Both the position numbers and the translations under genes were made by a program. Shown here piece by piece: positions 26,690 to 35,655 of a stretch of 64,000 nt of DNA. Position 1 is the first letter of the stretch, and every line of letters begins with the position of its first letter. The notes under the pieces are model-generated. The model was given only the letters and a program-made list of their open reading frames with translations. It was not told the DNA's origin and ran no database searches. The stretch comes from Streptomyces sp. R41 (GTDB lineage: Bacteria > Actinomycetota > Actinomycetes > Streptomycetales > Streptomycetaceae). The stretch is taken from positions 2,604,001 through 2,668,000 of the forward strand of contig NZ_CP163443.1 in assembly GCF_041053055.1 (NCBI RefSeq), read 5' to 3'.

Positions 26690-26788
26690 CCTGTCTTTCG
26701 GATCACGCCCGGGCCGCGGGGGTTGGCGCGCACATGAGCAGCTGTGAGGCGCCGTCGTCCGAAGTCGGCGTGATCCGAAAGGCAGGCT
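26690..26788. repeat. Inverted-repeat element between convergent genes
   Basis: A roughly 99-bp element bounded by CCTGTCTTTCGGATCACGCC (26690-26709) and GGCGTGATCCGAAAGGCAGG (26767-26786), which are inverted repeats with one mismatch. It sits exactly against the amidohydrolase stop (26789). The GCCTGxCTTTCGGATCA end is one I remember from many Streptomyces intergenic repeats; no transposase is present, so it would be a nonautonomous or MITE-like element. Confidence 0.8.
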
Positions 26789-27880
26789 CTAGCCGACCAC
26801 CCGCCCGTTCAGCACCACCCGGCGCGGAGCCACGAGCACCCGTACGTCCGCCCGCGGATCCGCCTCGTACACCACGAGGTCCGCGGGCGCCCCCTCGTCG
26901 AGGCCGGGCCGGCCGAGCCACTGCCGCGCGCCCCACGTGGTGGCGGACAGCGCCTCGACGGGCGGGATGCCGGCGGTGACGAGTTCGGCGACCTCGGCAC
27001 CGGCCAGCCCGTGCGCGAGTGAGCCGCCGGCGTCCGTGCCGACGTAGACGGGGATTCCGGCGTCGTACGCGGCGCGCACGGTGTCGTAGCGCCGCTCGTG
27101 CAGTCGTCGCATGTGCGCCGACCAGCGCGGGAACTTCGCCTCGCCACCGGCCGCGAGCTGCGGGAAGATCGCGATGTTCACGAGCGTGGGGACGATCGCG
27201 ACTCCGCGCTCGGCGAACAGCGGGATGGTGTCCTCCGTCAGGCCCGTCGCGTGCTCGATGCAGTCGATGCCCGCCTCGACCAGGTCCCGGAGCGAATCCT
27301 CCGCGAAACAGTGCGCGGTCACCCGCGCGCCCAGGCGGTGCGCTTCGGCGATCGCCGCCTCCACGGCGCCGCGCGGCCAGCAGGCACCCAGGTCACCCGT
27401 GCCGCGGTCGAGCCAGTCGCCCACCAGCTTGACCCAGCCGTCGCCGCGCCGGGCCTCCTGGGCGACGTACGCGACCAGGTCCTCCGGCTCGATCTCCCAC
27501 GCGTAGTTACGGATGTAGCGGCGCGTGCGCGCGATGTGCCGGCCCGCGCGGACGATCTTCGGGAGGTCGTCGCGGTCGTCGATCCAGCGGGTGTCGGAGG
27601 GCGAGCCGGCGTCCCGGATCAGCAGGGTGCCCGCGTCGCGGTCGGTCAGCGCCTGCTTCTCGGAGACGCCCTCGGGGACGGGGCCGTGGGTGTCGAGCCC
27701 GACGTGGCAGTGCGCGTCGACGAGGCCGGGCAGCGCCCAGCCCTCGACGGTACGGACGTCACGGGCGCCGGCGGGACGCTCGTACGAGATCCTCCCGCCG
27801 ACGACCCAGAGTTCGTCACGGACGTCGTCGGGCCCGACGAGGACCCGCCCCTTCACGTGCAGCACCGCGCGATCGCTCAT
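26789..27880 (-). CDS. Amidohydrolase-family protein
   Basis: A 363-aa cytosolic metal-dependent hydrolase of the amidohydrolase superfamily. Residues that bind metals can be seen: HxH at 57-59 in LVDAHCHVG, the Lys of WVKLVGDW, His in TAHCFAED and IEHATGL, and Asp in VGTDAGGSLAHG. The N- and C-terminal parts (VLHVKGRVLV and APADLVVYEADPRADVRV) form the usual beta-sandwich. Closest familiar relatives act on dipeptides, hydantoins or related cyclic amides, and no substrate is fixed by sequence. It is on the minus strand, upstream of no other gene, and a dispersed repeat abuts its stop. ABC-transporter genes lie upstream on the same strand 34 bp away. Confidence 0.85.
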   Translation of the reverse strand: MSDRAVLHVKGRVLVGPDDVRDELWVVGGRISYERPAGARDVRTVEGWALPGLVDAHCHVGLDTHGPVPEGVSEKQALTDRDAGTLLIRDAGSPSDTRWIDDRDDLPKIVRAGRHIARTRRYIRNYAWEIEPEDLVAYVAQEARRGDGWVKLVGDWLDRGTGDLGACWPRGAVEAAIAEAHRLGARVTAHCFAEDSLRDLVEAGIDCIEHATGLTEDTIPLFAERGVAIVPTLVNIAIFPQLAAGGEAKFPRWSAHMRRLHERRYDTVRAAYDAGIPVYVGTDAGGSLAHGLAGAEVAELVTAGIPPVEALSATTWGARQWLGRPGLDEGAPADLVVYEADPRADVRVLVAPRRVVLNGRVVG

Positions 27881-27914
27881 GACGGCACCCTAATTCCTGC
27901 GGAACGGCGAGGCG

Positions 27915-28724
27915 CTAGGACCCCTTTTCGGCCTCTTCCTCGACATCCGCCATCGCCGGGTCGAGGAGCCGGGACAGGAAGTGGCGGGTGCGCTCGTGGC
28001 TCGGGTTGCCGATGACCTGCGCGGGTGTGCCGTCCTCGACGATCACTCCGCCGTCCATGAAGACGACGCGGTCGGCGACCTCGCGCGCGAAGGTCATCTC
28101 GTGGGTGACGACCATCATCGTCATGCCCTCGTTCGCGAGCATCCGCATCACGGCGAGTACGTCGCCCACGAGCTCGGGGTCGAGCGCCGACGTCGGCTCG
28201 TCGAAGAGCATCACCTCGGGGCCCATGGCGAGCGCGCGGGCGATGGCGACGCGCTGCTGCTGCCCTCCGGAGAGGGAGGCCGGGTACGCGTCGGCCTTCT
28301 CCGACAGGCCCACACGCCGAAGGTTCTCGGCGGCGATCCGGGCGGCCTCCTCCTTGCCGCGCCGCAGCACCCGGCGCTGCGGCAGGGCCAGGTTCTCGGT
28401 CACCGACAGGTGCGGGAAGAGGTTGAACTGCTGGAAGACCATGCCGATGCGACGGCGTACGGCGTCGATGTCGACGTCGGGGTGCGTGACCTCCGTACCG
28501 CCGACGAAGACCTGGCCCTTGGTGGGCTCTTCGAGGAGGTTCACGCAGCGCAGCAGCGTGGACTTGCCGGAGCCGGACGGACCGATGACGCAGACGACTT
28601 CGCCCTGTCCGACCTCCAGGTCGATGCCGCGCAGGACTTCGTTGTCGCCGAAGGACTTGTACAGGTCCCGGACCTGGATCTCCGGCGTACCGCTCGTGCG
28701 GTGGGTCTGAGGAGCACTGCTCAC
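27915..28724 (-). CDS. Amino acid ABC transporter ATP-binding protein
   Basis: A 269-aa ATPase of the GlnQ/HisP group that energises polar amino acid import. Walker A is [13 protein letters not shown], the signature [15 protein letters not shown], Walker [15 protein letters not shown], and the switch His in VVTHEM. The GTG at 28724 overlaps the permease stop (GTGA), so translation is coupled. The C-terminal 20 residues ([12 protein letters not shown]) are acidic. It is the last of the three-gene operon binding protein, permease, ATPase, whose promoter is at 30450-30477. Confidence 0.94.
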   Translation of the reverse strand: MSSAPQTHRTSGTPEIQVRDLYKSFGDNEVLRGIDLEVGQGEVVCVIGPSGSGKSTLLRCVNLLEEPTKGQVFVGGTEVTHPDVDIDAVRRRIGMVFQQFNLFPHLSVTENLALPQRRVLRRGKEEAARIAAENLRRVGLSEKADAYPASLSGGQQQRVAIARALAMGPEVMLFDEPTSALDPELVGDVLAVMRMLANEGMTMMVVTHEMTFAREVADRVVFMDGGVIVEDGTPAQVIGNPSHERTRHFLSRLLDPAMADVEEEAEKGS

Positions 28725-29554
28725 TTGGTGGCCTCCCCGGCCTTGGCCTCCAGGCGGCGTACGACGAAGCCGAGCGGCACGGTGACCAGCAGATAGCACA
28801 GGCCCGCGACCAGGATCGGCGTGGAGTTGGCGGTCTGGCTGGCCAGATCGCGCCCGAACTTGGTGAGTTCGCGCTCCTCCAGGGTGACACCGAGGAACAG
28901 CACCAGCGAGGAGTCCTTGAAGAGGAGGACGAGTTCGTTGGTGAGCGGCGGGATCACGATGCGGAACGCCTGCGGAATGACGATCGAGACCATGGCCCGC
29001 GTGTGCGAGAAGCCCAGCGAACGGGCCGCCTCCATCTGTCCCTTGGGCACCGCCTGGATGCCCGCGCGGATCGTCTCCGCCATGTACGCGGCCGACACCA
29101 GGCCGAGCGCGAGCGCCACCTTGCCGTATGTGCCGCCGGGGATCTCCGTGCCCGGGAACGCCAACGGTACGGCGACACCCACGAAGACGAAGATCAGCAG
29201 GGCGGGCAGGCCGCGGAAGATCTCGATGTAGATACCGGCGAGCCAGCGGTAGGGGCCCACCGGGGACAGCCGCATCAGGGCGATGACCATGCCGAGCACG
29301 AGACCGACGACGAAGCCGGACATCGTGTAGAGCACGGTGTTCTTCAGCGCCAGTGTGATGACGTCCGGGAACATCTTCTTGACCAGGTCCCACTGCGCGA
29401 ACTGGTTCTTCAGCCGATCCCAGTCGGCCGTGACCGCGAAGGCGATCACGGCGGCGACGAAGACGACGTACTGCACGCCACGCGACAGGGCGCGCTTCTG
29501 ACGTCGGGTCAGGCCGGTCCTGCGGGGCTGGACTTGTGCGTCGGCACCGCTCAT
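28721..29554 (-). CDS. Amino acid ABC transporter permease (HEQRO family)
   Basis: A 277-aa membrane protein with about five or six helices after a basic N-terminus. The permease coupling motif is [28 protein letters not shown] around residue 185, the EAA loop that docks on the ATPase, and [17 protein letters not shown] precedes it; these mark the His/Glu/Gln/Arg/opine family. ATG at 29554 overlaps the stop of the binding-protein gene. A single permease gene implies a homodimeric pore. The substrate is probably a polar amino acid. Confidence 0.93.
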   Translation of the reverse strand: MSGADAQVQPRRTGLTRRQKRALSRGVQYVVFVAAVIAFAVTADWDRLKNQFAQWDLVKKMFPDVITLALKNTVLYTMSGFVVGLVLGMVIALMRLSPVGPYRWLAGIYIEIFRGLPALLIFVFVGVAVPLAFPGTEIPGGTYGKVALALGLVSAAYMAETIRAGIQAVPKGQMEAARSLGFSHTRAMVSIVIPQAFRIVIPPLTNELVLLFKDSSLVLFLGVTLEERELTKFGRDLASQTANSTPILVAGLCYLLVTVPLGFVVRRLEAKAGEATK

Positions 29555-30417
29555 GAGGCGGACGGGGCGGCCGAGGCCGTGGACGCACCGGTTGCCGCGG
29601 GAGCGGTGTAGGGGCCGATCCACTGCTCGTACAGCTTCTTGTACGTGCCGTCGGCCTTCGCGTCCTTGATCGTCTTGTTGATGGCGGCGAGGAGCTTGGT
29701 GTTGCCCTTCTTCACCGTGAAGCCGTACTGCTCACCGGTGTTGAGGTTGTCGACCACCTTGAAGGCGTCGGCGTTGGCCTTGTCCTTCAGCCAGCCCTGG
29801 ACGACCGGGTAGTCGATGACGACGGCCTGGACCTGGCCGGTGCGCAGGCCGTTGAGGACCGCGTCGGAGGACTCGAAGGAGACCGGGTCGAAGCCTTTCT
29901 TCGTCACGTAGTCCTCGCCCGTGGTCTGCGCCTGCGCGCCGAGCTTCTTGCCCTTGGACTTCACGTCGGCGAGGGAGTTGATGCCGCTCTTCTTGTCGAC
30001 CAGGACGGCCTGGGTCGCGTCGAAGTACGGGTCGGAGAAGTCGACGTTCTTCTTGCGCTCCTCGGTGATCGTCATGCCGGCCGCGGCGAGGTCGCACTGG
30101 CCGGAGTTGAGGAACGCGCCCGTCTTGAAGGTCTCGAAGGGCGTGTCGACGATGGCCTGCTTCACACCGAGGTCCTTGGCGACCAGGTCGATGAGAGATA
30201 CGTCGAAGCCCTCGTACTTGCCGTTCTTCTCCGACTGGAACGGCGGGTACGGGAGGTGCGTGCAGGTCGTGAGCTGGCCCGCCTTCACCACGGGGACCCC
30301 CTTGGCGGTGGCCTTGCCTCCTCCGCTGTCCGAGGAGCATCCGGCCACGAGCAGCAGCCCGGCCGTCGCGGTGGTGGCGGCCAGAATGCGGGTCCGGCGT
30401 CCGAGGACCGAGTTCAC
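29551..30417 (-). CDS. Amino acid ABC transporter substrate-binding lipoprotein
   Basis: A 288-aa bacterial solute-binding protein family 3. The lipobox LLVAGC places the lipidated Cys near residue 27, and the mature part has [25 protein letters not shown], the [15 protein letters not shown] hinge region and an AVVIDYPVV segment as in Gln/Glu/Arg-binding proteins. It captures the ligand outside the membrane and delivers it to the permease. Start is GTG with AGGAGGT five bases upstream. The last 15 residues are Ala/Ser/Thr-rich. First gene of its operon. Confidence 0.93.
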   Translation of the reverse strand: MNSVLGRRTRILAATTATAGLLLVAGCSSDSGGGKATAKGVPVVKAGQLTTCTHLPYPPFQSEKNGKYEGFDVSLIDLVAKDLGVKQAIVDTPFETFKTGAFLNSGQCDLAAAGMTITEERKKNVDFSDPYFDATQAVLVDKKSGINSLADVKSKGKKLGAQAQTTGEDYVTKKGFDPVSFESSDAVLNGLRTGQVQAVVIDYPVVQGWLKDKANADAFKVVDNLNTGEQYGFTVKKGNTKLLAAINKTIKDAKADGTYKKLYEQWIGPYTAPAATGASTASAAPSAS

Positions 30418-30449
30418 GGGGACCTCCTGTGGGGGAACTGTGGGTTCCG

Positions 30450-30478
30450 ATTATAAGGAAAGGTTTGAGTTGCTCAAA
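30450..30478 (-). promoter_or_regulatory. Strong sigma-70-type promoter with overlapping palindrome (ABC operon)
   Basis: On the minus strand TTGAGC (30477-30472) and a perfect TATAAT (30455-30450) are 16 bp apart and 33 bp ahead of the binding-protein GTG. A palindrome, TTTGAG-TTG-CTCAAA (30464-30478), overlaps the -35 and spacer, so a repressor or activator probably acts here. The remaining 30479-30758 contains only the upstream part of the divergent aminotransferase gene and a -10-like TAGGGT at 30553. Confidence 0.75.
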
Positions 30479-30758
30479 TCAATCCGATGGTTGCTGGGCC
30501 GTCCGGCCTCAGATCTGCTGCCGGGAGGGGGCCCGGTGGCCCTGTGCCGGCCCTAGGGTTCGGCGCATGAGCGCGCCGGCGCCGTACCTGGTGGTCGTCG
30601 GGTGGCGCGGGATCGCCTCGGGCGCCGCCGCTGACCGGCGGGCCCCTCCCCCGCCGCGTCCGGGGCCCACGGGATCGCCGGTTACGCTCGAATCCGGGCA
30701 CTCGCGTGCTGGAAACGCGGACCCGCGCATTGGAACCGTGAGCGAAGAGAGCACCGCC

Positions 30759-31859
30759 GTGACCCATCCCTTCCTGGACCTGGCGCCGCTGAGCGCCGCG
30801 CACTTCGCGTCGATCGAGGACCGCGTGGCCCGGCTGCTCTCCACCGAGCAGGACGTCGTGATCATGCAGGGCGAGGCGCTGCTCCCGCTGGAGGGGGCCA
30901 TTCGCGCCACGGCCGGGCCCGGTACGACCGCGCTCAACGTCATCACCGGTCCGTACGGGCAGACCTTCGGGGACTGGCTGCGGGACTGCGGCGCGACGGT
31001 GATCGATCTGGCGGTGCCCTTCCACACGGCCGTCACCGCCACACAGATCCGCGAGGCCTTCGCCGAGCACCCGTCGATCGACTTCGTGTCGCTCGTGCAC
31101 GCGGAGGCCGCCACCGGGAACACCAACCCGGTCGCGGAGATCGGCGAGGTGGTGCGCGAGCACGGCGCGCTCTTCTACCTGGACGCGGTCGCGTCGATCG
31201 GTGCCGAGCCGGTGCTGCCGGACGCGTGGGGTGTCGACCTGTGCGTGATCGGGGCGCAGAAGGCGATGGGCGGCCCCGCGGGGGTGTCGGCGGTGTCGGT
31301 GAGCGAGCGGGCGTGGGCGCGGATGGCCGCGAATCCTGCGGCGCCGCGTCGCTCGTATCTCTCCTTGCTGGACTGGAAGCACAGGTGGGTCGACGGCGGG
31401 CGCAAGGCGTTGCTGCACGCGCCGGCGCAGTTGGAGATGCTCGCGCTCGAGGCGTGCGTCGAGCGCATCGAGGGTGAGGGACTGGCTGCGGTGATGGACC
31501 GTCATGCCTCGGCCGCGGCGGCGACTCGGGCGGGGGCCGTTGCCCTGGGCGGCGGGCTCGAGCCGTATGTGTACGCGGCGTCCGACGCCGCGCCTGTCGC
31601 CACGACGTTGCGGGTGCCGGTGGGGGTCGACGCGTCGGCGCTGGTCGCCAAGGCGTTGGCCGCGGATCCGGTGCTTCCGTTGGTTGCGGGTGGGGGTGCG
31701 CTCGCGAAGGAGATGATCCGGGTGAACCACTATGGGCCCGATGCGACTCGGGGGGTCGTGCACTCCAGCCTTGCGGGGCTGGGGGCCGCGCTGGCCGAGT
31801 TCGGCGTTCCGGTGGATCTGGAGGGGGCGCGGAGGGCTGTGGCGGGGATGTGGGGCTGA
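30759..31859 (+). CDS. Class V PLP aminotransferase (alanine-glyoxylate type)
   Basis: A 366-aa fold-type I PLP enzyme similar to the serine/alanine-glyoxylate aminotransferases. PLP sites: LDAVASIGAEPV with Asp142, and Lys168 in CVIGAQKAMGGPAGVS. MQGEALLPLEGAIRA and ITGPYGQTFGDW are the substrate-side motifs of the family. GTG at 30759 has GAAGAGAG eight bases upstream; the same frame is open 330 bp further, including an ATG at 30567, so a longer N-terminus is possible but is low-complexity. It is divergent from the ABC operon. The precise amino donor is unknown; a link to purine or glycine metabolism has no support here. Confidence 0.85.
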   Translation: MTHPFLDLAPLSAAHFASIEDRVARLLSTEQDVVIMQGEALLPLEGAIRATAGPGTTALNVITGPYGQTFGDWLRDCGATVIDLAVPFHTAVTATQIREAFAEHPSIDFVSLVHAEAATGNTNPVAEIGEVVREHGALFYLDAVASIGAEPVLPDAWGVDLCVIGAQKAMGGPAGVSAVSVSERAWARMAANPAAPRRSYLSLLDWKHRWVDGGRKALLHAPAQLEMLALEACVERIEGEGLAAVMDRHASAAAATRAGAVALGGGLEPYVYAASDAAPVATTLRVPVGVDASALVAKALAADPVLPLVAGGGALAKEMIRVNHYGPDATRGVVHSSLAGLGAALAEFGVPVDLEGARRAVAGMWG

Positions 31860-31873
31860 GGCCCGAGCGGTTG

Positions 31874-32048
31874 TTCGCCCCCTCCGCCCCTGCCCGTCCC
31901 GACCAGCCTTTCGGCTGCGGGTGCGTGGGGGTTGCTCGCGCAGTTCCCCGCGCCCCTGAAGGGGCGCGGGGAACTGCGCAATCTTTTAAGCGGGGGTCTG
32001 GGGGCGGCCGCCCCCAGGTACGGGACGGGCAGGGGCGGAGGGGGCGAA
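31874..32048. repeat. Large intergenic inverted-repeat element, copy 2
   Basis: Same architecture as copy 1 (28-bp inverted ends, central CCCCGCGCCCC hairpin, AATCTTTTAAGCG). Compared with copy 1, the arm base T (CCTACCCG) is C here on one side (CCTGCCCG), and the partner arm changes to match (CGGGCAGG instead of CGGGTAGG), keeping the pairing. It lies 14 bp after the aminotransferase stop, upstream of ectA. Confidence 0.9.
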
Positions 32049-32378
32049 AAAATTCCGCTCGATACCCGCAGGAAATAGGGATCCCTCTCCCGCCTGTCCA
32101 GTAATTAATTCAGCGTAGCTTCCCGTATTCTTCTGCCCGCTTTCCGGGTGCCTAAACGCAAAGATTTCGCGAACGCCAACCAACGTAATTCGGGCAGATC
32201 TCGTGGCCATTACGTGGCTGTGACGCACTCCACACCCCGCCCGTTTCCTCCCCAATTTCCCGGGCAAAACGGGAGTTATCGCCGCCCCCTCCGCGGGCGC
32301 GCGATAACACATGGGCGCGCCGCACGTAACCCCCACCGACGATGCAATTTGAACTTTCCCTCGGTAAATTCAATCCGC
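32049..32378 (+). promoter_or_regulatory. Region upstream of ectA (330 bp, no gene)
   Basis: An AT-richer stretch with TAATTAATTCAGCGTAG near 32103 and TTTGAACTTTCCCTCGGTAAATT at 32348-32370, right before the ectA start. Such AT-rich upstream DNA is usual for osmotically induced ectABCD operons. I cannot fix a -35/-10 pair with usual spacing. No open frame with good codon use was found here. Confidence 0.45.
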
Positions 32379-32942
32379 ATGACCGCCGCACACGCAGACC
32401 TGCAAGCGGAATTCCTGGAAATGCCGGAGGGCCTTCGGATAGACCGTCCGGAGGTGGCCGACGGGGCCACGCTCTGGCGTATCGCCAAGGACTCCAGAAC
32501 CCTCGATCTGAACTCTTCGTACAGCTATCTCCTCTGGTGCCGTGACTTCGCCGGCACCTCGGCGGTGGCGCGCGACGCGGAGGGGACCCCCGTCGGTTTC
32601 GTCACCGGGTACGTCCGGCCCGAGCGCCCGCGCACGCTGCTCGTGTGGCAGGTGGCCGTCGACGGCGCGTACCGCGGGCGCGGGCTCGCCGCGGCGCTGC
32701 TCGACGGACTGACCGCGCGGGTCGCGGAGGAGAGCGAGCCGGCGCTGAACACCGTCGAGACCACGATCACGCCCGGCAACACCGCCTCCGAGCGCCTGTT
32801 CACGTCGTACGCGCGACGCCACGGCGCGACCGTCGAGCGCGAAGTGCTGTTCCAGGCCGGGCAGTTCCCCGACGGATCGCACGATCCCGAAGTGCTGTAC
32901 CGCATCGGCCCCCTCTCCCCCCACTCCTCCCTCTCCCGCTGA
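32379..32942 (+). CDS. ectA: L-2,4-diaminobutyric acid acetyltransferase EctA
   Basis: A 187-aa GNAT enzyme, second step of ectoine synthesis: it acetylates 2,4-diaminobutyrate to N-gamma-acetyl-DABA. The acetyl-CoA loop [18 protein letters not shown] lies near residue 94 and the family-specific [20 protein letters not shown] near residue 44; the C-terminal half includes [14 protein letters not shown]. The ATG at 32379 fits the family N-terminus, while an earlier open frame from 32148 is not like the family. First gene of the operon; ectB follows after 47 bp. Confidence 0.94.
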   Translation: MTAAHADLQAEFLEMPEGLRIDRPEVADGATLWRIAKDSRTLDLNSSYSYLLWCRDFAGTSAVARDAEGTPVGFVTGYVRPERPRTLLVWQVAVDGAYRGRGLAAALLDGLTARVAEESEPALNTVETTITPGNTASERLFTSYARRHGATVEREVLFQAGQFPDGSHDPEVLYRIGPLSPHSSLSR

Positions 32943-32989
32943 ACTCCCCCGATCTCCTTCTCCCCCCACGCTTCGAGGAGCGATTCGCT

Positions 32990-34261
32990 GTGAGCATCAC
33001 CCAGCCCGACCTGAGCGTCTTCGAGACCCTGGAGTCGGAGGTGCGCAGCTACTGCCGTGGCTGGCCCACCGTCTTCGACCGGGCGCAGGGCAGCCGGATG
33101 TACGACGAGGACGGGCACGAGTACCTCGACTTCTTCGCCGGTGCGGGGTCGCTGAACTACGGGCACAACAACCCCGTGCTCAAACGGGCCCTCATCGACT
33201 ACCTGGAGCGCGACGGCGTCACCCACGGGCTCGACATGTCGACGACCGCCAAGCGCGCCTTTCTGGAGGCCTTCCAGAACCTCGTCCTGCGCCCGCGCGA
33301 TCTGCCGTACAAGGTCATGTTCCCGGGACCGACCGGCACCAACGCCGTGGAGTCCGCGCTGAAGTTGGCGCGGAAGGTGAAGGGGCGCGAGGCCATCGTG
33401 TCGTTCACGAATGCCTTCCACGGGATGTCCCTCGGATCGCTCGCCGTGACCGGCAATGCCTTCAAGCGGGCGGGCGCCGGGATTCCGCTCGTGCACGGCA
33501 CTCCGATGCCGTTCGACAACTACTTCGACGGGCAGGTCCCCGACTTCCTCTGGTTCGAGCGGCTGCTCGAGGACCAGGGGTCGGGTCTCAACCAGCCCGC
33601 CGCGGTCATCGTCGAGACCGTGCAGGGCGAGGGCGGCATCAATGTCGCGCGGCCCGAGTGGCTGCGCGCCCTCGCCGATCTGTGCCGGCGGCGCGACATG
33701 CTGCTGATCGTCGACGACATCCAGATGGGCTGCGGACGGACGGGGGCGTTCTTCTCCTTCGAGGAGGCGGGCATCGTGCCCGACATCGTGACCGTCTCCA
33801 AGTCCATCAGCGGGTACGGGCTTCCCATGTCCCTGTGCCTGTTCAAGCCCGAGCTGGACATCTGGGAGCCGGGCGAGCACAACGGCACCTTCCGCGGCAA
33901 CAACCCGGCGTTCGTGACGGCCACCGCGGCCCTGGAGGCGTACTGGGCCGACGGCTCCGCCATGGAGAAGCAGACCCGCGCCCGCGGCGAGCAGATCGAG
34001 CAGGCGCTGATCTCCATCACCGAGGAGAACCTCGCCGACGTCAAGGAGTACCGGGGGCGGGGACTCGTCTGGGGCATGGAGTTCACGGACAAGGAGCGCG
34101 CGGGGCGTATCGCGCAGCGCGCCTTCGAACTCGGGCTGCTCATCGAGACGTCCGGGCCGGAGAGCGAGGTCATGAAACTCCTCCCGGCGCTCACCATCAC
34201 CCCCGACGAGCTCGACGAGGGGCTGCGCACCCTCGCCCGCGCCGTACGCGAAACCGCCTGA
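32990..34261 (+). CDS. ectB: Diaminobutyrate-2-oxoglutarate aminotransferase EctB
   Basis: A 423-aa PLP class III aminotransferase, first step of ectoine synthesis: aspartate semialdehyde plus glutamate give diaminobutyrate. Motifs: the phosphate-binding [18 protein letters not shown], the Asp of [15 protein letters not shown], and the Schiff-base lysine in [14 protein letters not shown]. The GTG at 32990 has GAGGAG nine bases upstream. Length is usual. The intergenic gap from ectA suggests a single transcript. Confidence 0.96.
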   Translation: MSITQPDLSVFETLESEVRSYCRGWPTVFDRAQGSRMYDEDGHEYLDFFAGAGSLNYGHNNPVLKRALIDYLERDGVTHGLDMSTTAKRAFLEAFQNLVLRPRDLPYKVMFPGPTGTNAVESALKLARKVKGREAIVSFTNAFHGMSLGSLAVTGNAFKRAGAGIPLVHGTPMPFDNYFDGQVPDFLWFERLLEDQGSGLNQPAAVIVETVQGEGGINVARPEWLRALADLCRRRDMLLIVDDIQMGCGRTGAFFSFEEAGIVPDIVTVSKSISGYGLPMSLCLFKPELDIWEPGEHNGTFRGNNPAFVTATAALEAYWADGSAMEKQTRARGEQIEQALISITEENLADVKEYRGRGLVWGMEFTDKERAGRIAQRAFELGLLIETSGPESEVMKLLPALTITPDELDEGLRTLARAVRETA

Positions 34262-34296
34262 ACACCCGAGCCACGAGAGAGAGGCATCGCACCACC

Positions 34297-34701
34297 GTGA
34301 TAGTCCGTTCGTTCAAGGACATCGAAGGCACCGACCGGCACGTCAGGTCGGCCTCGGGCACCTGGGAGAGCAAGCGCATCGTCCTCGCCAAGGAGAAGGT
34401 CGGCTTCTCCGTGCACGAGACGATCCTGTACGCGGGTACGGAGACGTCGATGTGGTACGCGAACCACATCGAGGCCGTCGTGTGCGTCGAGGGCGAGGCC
34501 GAGCTCACCGACGACGAGACCGGGCGGAAGTACACGATCACGCCCGGAACCATGTACCTCCTCGACGGCCACGAGCGGCACACGATGCGGATCAAGGAGG
34601 ACTTCCGCTGCATCTGCGTCTTCAATCCGCCCGTCACCGGACGGGAGGACCACGACGAGAACGGCGTCTACCCGCTGCTCACCGAACCCGAGGAGGTCTG
34701 A
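34297..34701 (+). CDS. ectC: Ectoine synthase EctC
   Basis: A 134-aa cupin enzyme that cyclises N-gamma-acetyl-diaminobutyrate to ectoine. [15 protein letters not shown] at the start, [20 protein letters not shown] without the first M as the metal region, and [16 protein letters not shown] near residue 82 are family hallmarks. GAGAGAGAGG precedes the GTG at 34297. It sits 35 bp after ectB and 6 bp before ectD, so it is cotranscribed. Confidence 0.96.
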   Translation: MIVRSFKDIEGTDRHVRSASGTWESKRIVLAKEKVGFSVHETILYAGTETSMWYANHIEAVVCVEGEAELTDDETGRKYTITPGTMYLLDGHERHTMRIKEDFRCICVFNPPVTGREDHDENGVYPLLTEPEEV

Positions 34702-34707
34702 GGCCCC

Positions 34708-35595
34708 ATGACCACCATCACCGACCTCTACCCCAGTCGCGGCGCCACCGAGGTGTCCGTGCCCCGCCAGGACCCGGTCGTGTGGAGCGCGCCGGGCGAG
34801 CCGGGACCGATCGCGGTGTCCGAGCTCCAGGCATACGAGCGTGACGGCTTCCTCCCCGTCGAGGAGCTCATCACCGAGAACGAAGTCGCCGTGTACCGCC
34901 AGGAGTTGGAGCGGCTCGTCACCGATCCCGCGATCCGCGCCGACGAGCGGTCCATCGTCGAGCCGACGTCGCGGGAGATCCGGTCCGTCTTCGAGGTGCA
35001 CCGGATCAGCGAGGTCTTCGCCCGTCTCGTCCGTGACGAGCGCGTGGTCGGGCGGGCCCGGCAGATCCTCGGCTCGGACGTGTACGTCCACCAGTCGCGG
35101 ATCAACGTCAAGCCGGGGTTCGGGGCCAGCGGCTTCTACTGGCACTCGGACTTCGAGACCTGGCACGCCGAGGACGGTCTGCCGAACATGCGGACCGTGT
35201 CCGTCTCGATCGCGCTGACCGAGAACTACGACACCAACGGCGGCCTCATGATCATGCCCGGGTCGCACAAGACGTTCCTCGGGTGTGCGGGGGCCACACC
35301 GCAGGACAACTACAAGAAGTCGCTGCAGATGCAGGACGCGGGCACGCCCTCCGACGAGGCGCTCACCCGCTTCGCCACCCGGCACGGCATCAAGCTCTTC
35401 ACGGGCAGGGCCGGTTCGGCGACCTGGTTCGACTGCAATTGCATGCACGGCTCGGGGGACAACATCACGCCGTTCCCGCGCAGCAATGTCTTCATCGTGT
35501 TCAACAGCGTGGAGAACGCGGCCGTGGAGCCGTTCGCGGCGCCGGTGCGCAGGCCCGAGTTCATCGGGGCCAGGGACTTCACGCCGGTGAAGTAG
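34708..35595 (+). CDS. ectD: Ectoine 5-hydroxylase EctD
   Basis: A 295-aa Fe(II)/2-oxoglutarate dioxygenase that converts ectoine to 5-hydroxyectoine. The FYWHSDFETWHAEDGLP segment holds the iron-binding H-x-D (His/Asp) and the second His is in DCNCMHGSGDNITP; the 2-oxoglutarate arginine region is the following FPRSNVFI. MPGSHKTFLGCAG is typical of the family. The ATG is 6 bp after the ectC stop. Presence of ectD means the strain can make both ectoine and hydroxyectoine. Confidence 0.96.
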   Translation: MTTITDLYPSRGATEVSVPRQDPVVWSAPGEPGPIAVSELQAYERDGFLPVEELITENEVAVYRQELERLVTDPAIRADERSIVEPTSREIRSVFEVHRISEVFARLVRDERVVGRARQILGSDVYVHQSRINVKPGFGASGFYWHSDFETWHAEDGLPNMRTVSVSIALTENYDTNGGLMIMPGSHKTFLGCAGATPQDNYKKSLQMQDAGTPSDEALTRFATRHGIKLFTGRAGSATWFDCNCMHGSGDNITPFPRSNVFIVFNSVENAAVEPFAAPVRRPEFIGARDFTPVK

Positions 35596-35627
35596 CGGTG
35601 ACGTAACAGGGCACTCGAAGGGCGGTT

Positions 35628-35655
35628 GGCCCGGCACTTCCACAAGTGCCGGGCC
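35628..35655. terminator. Bidirectional hairpin terminator after ectD
   Basis: A perfect 12-bp stem, GGCCCGGCACTT pairing with AAGTGCCGGGCC, with a 4-nt loop lies between the convergent stops of ectD and the zinc-finger gene. There is no U-tract, but its position and strength suggest it ends both transcripts. Confidence 0.8.

Noticed and set aside
30567..30758. Longer N-terminus of the class V aminotransferase from an ATG at 30567
   Set aside because: The extension is Pro/Gly/Arg-rich and unlike the family; a GTG with a ribosome site at 30759 fits better. A leaderless start at 30567 remains possible.
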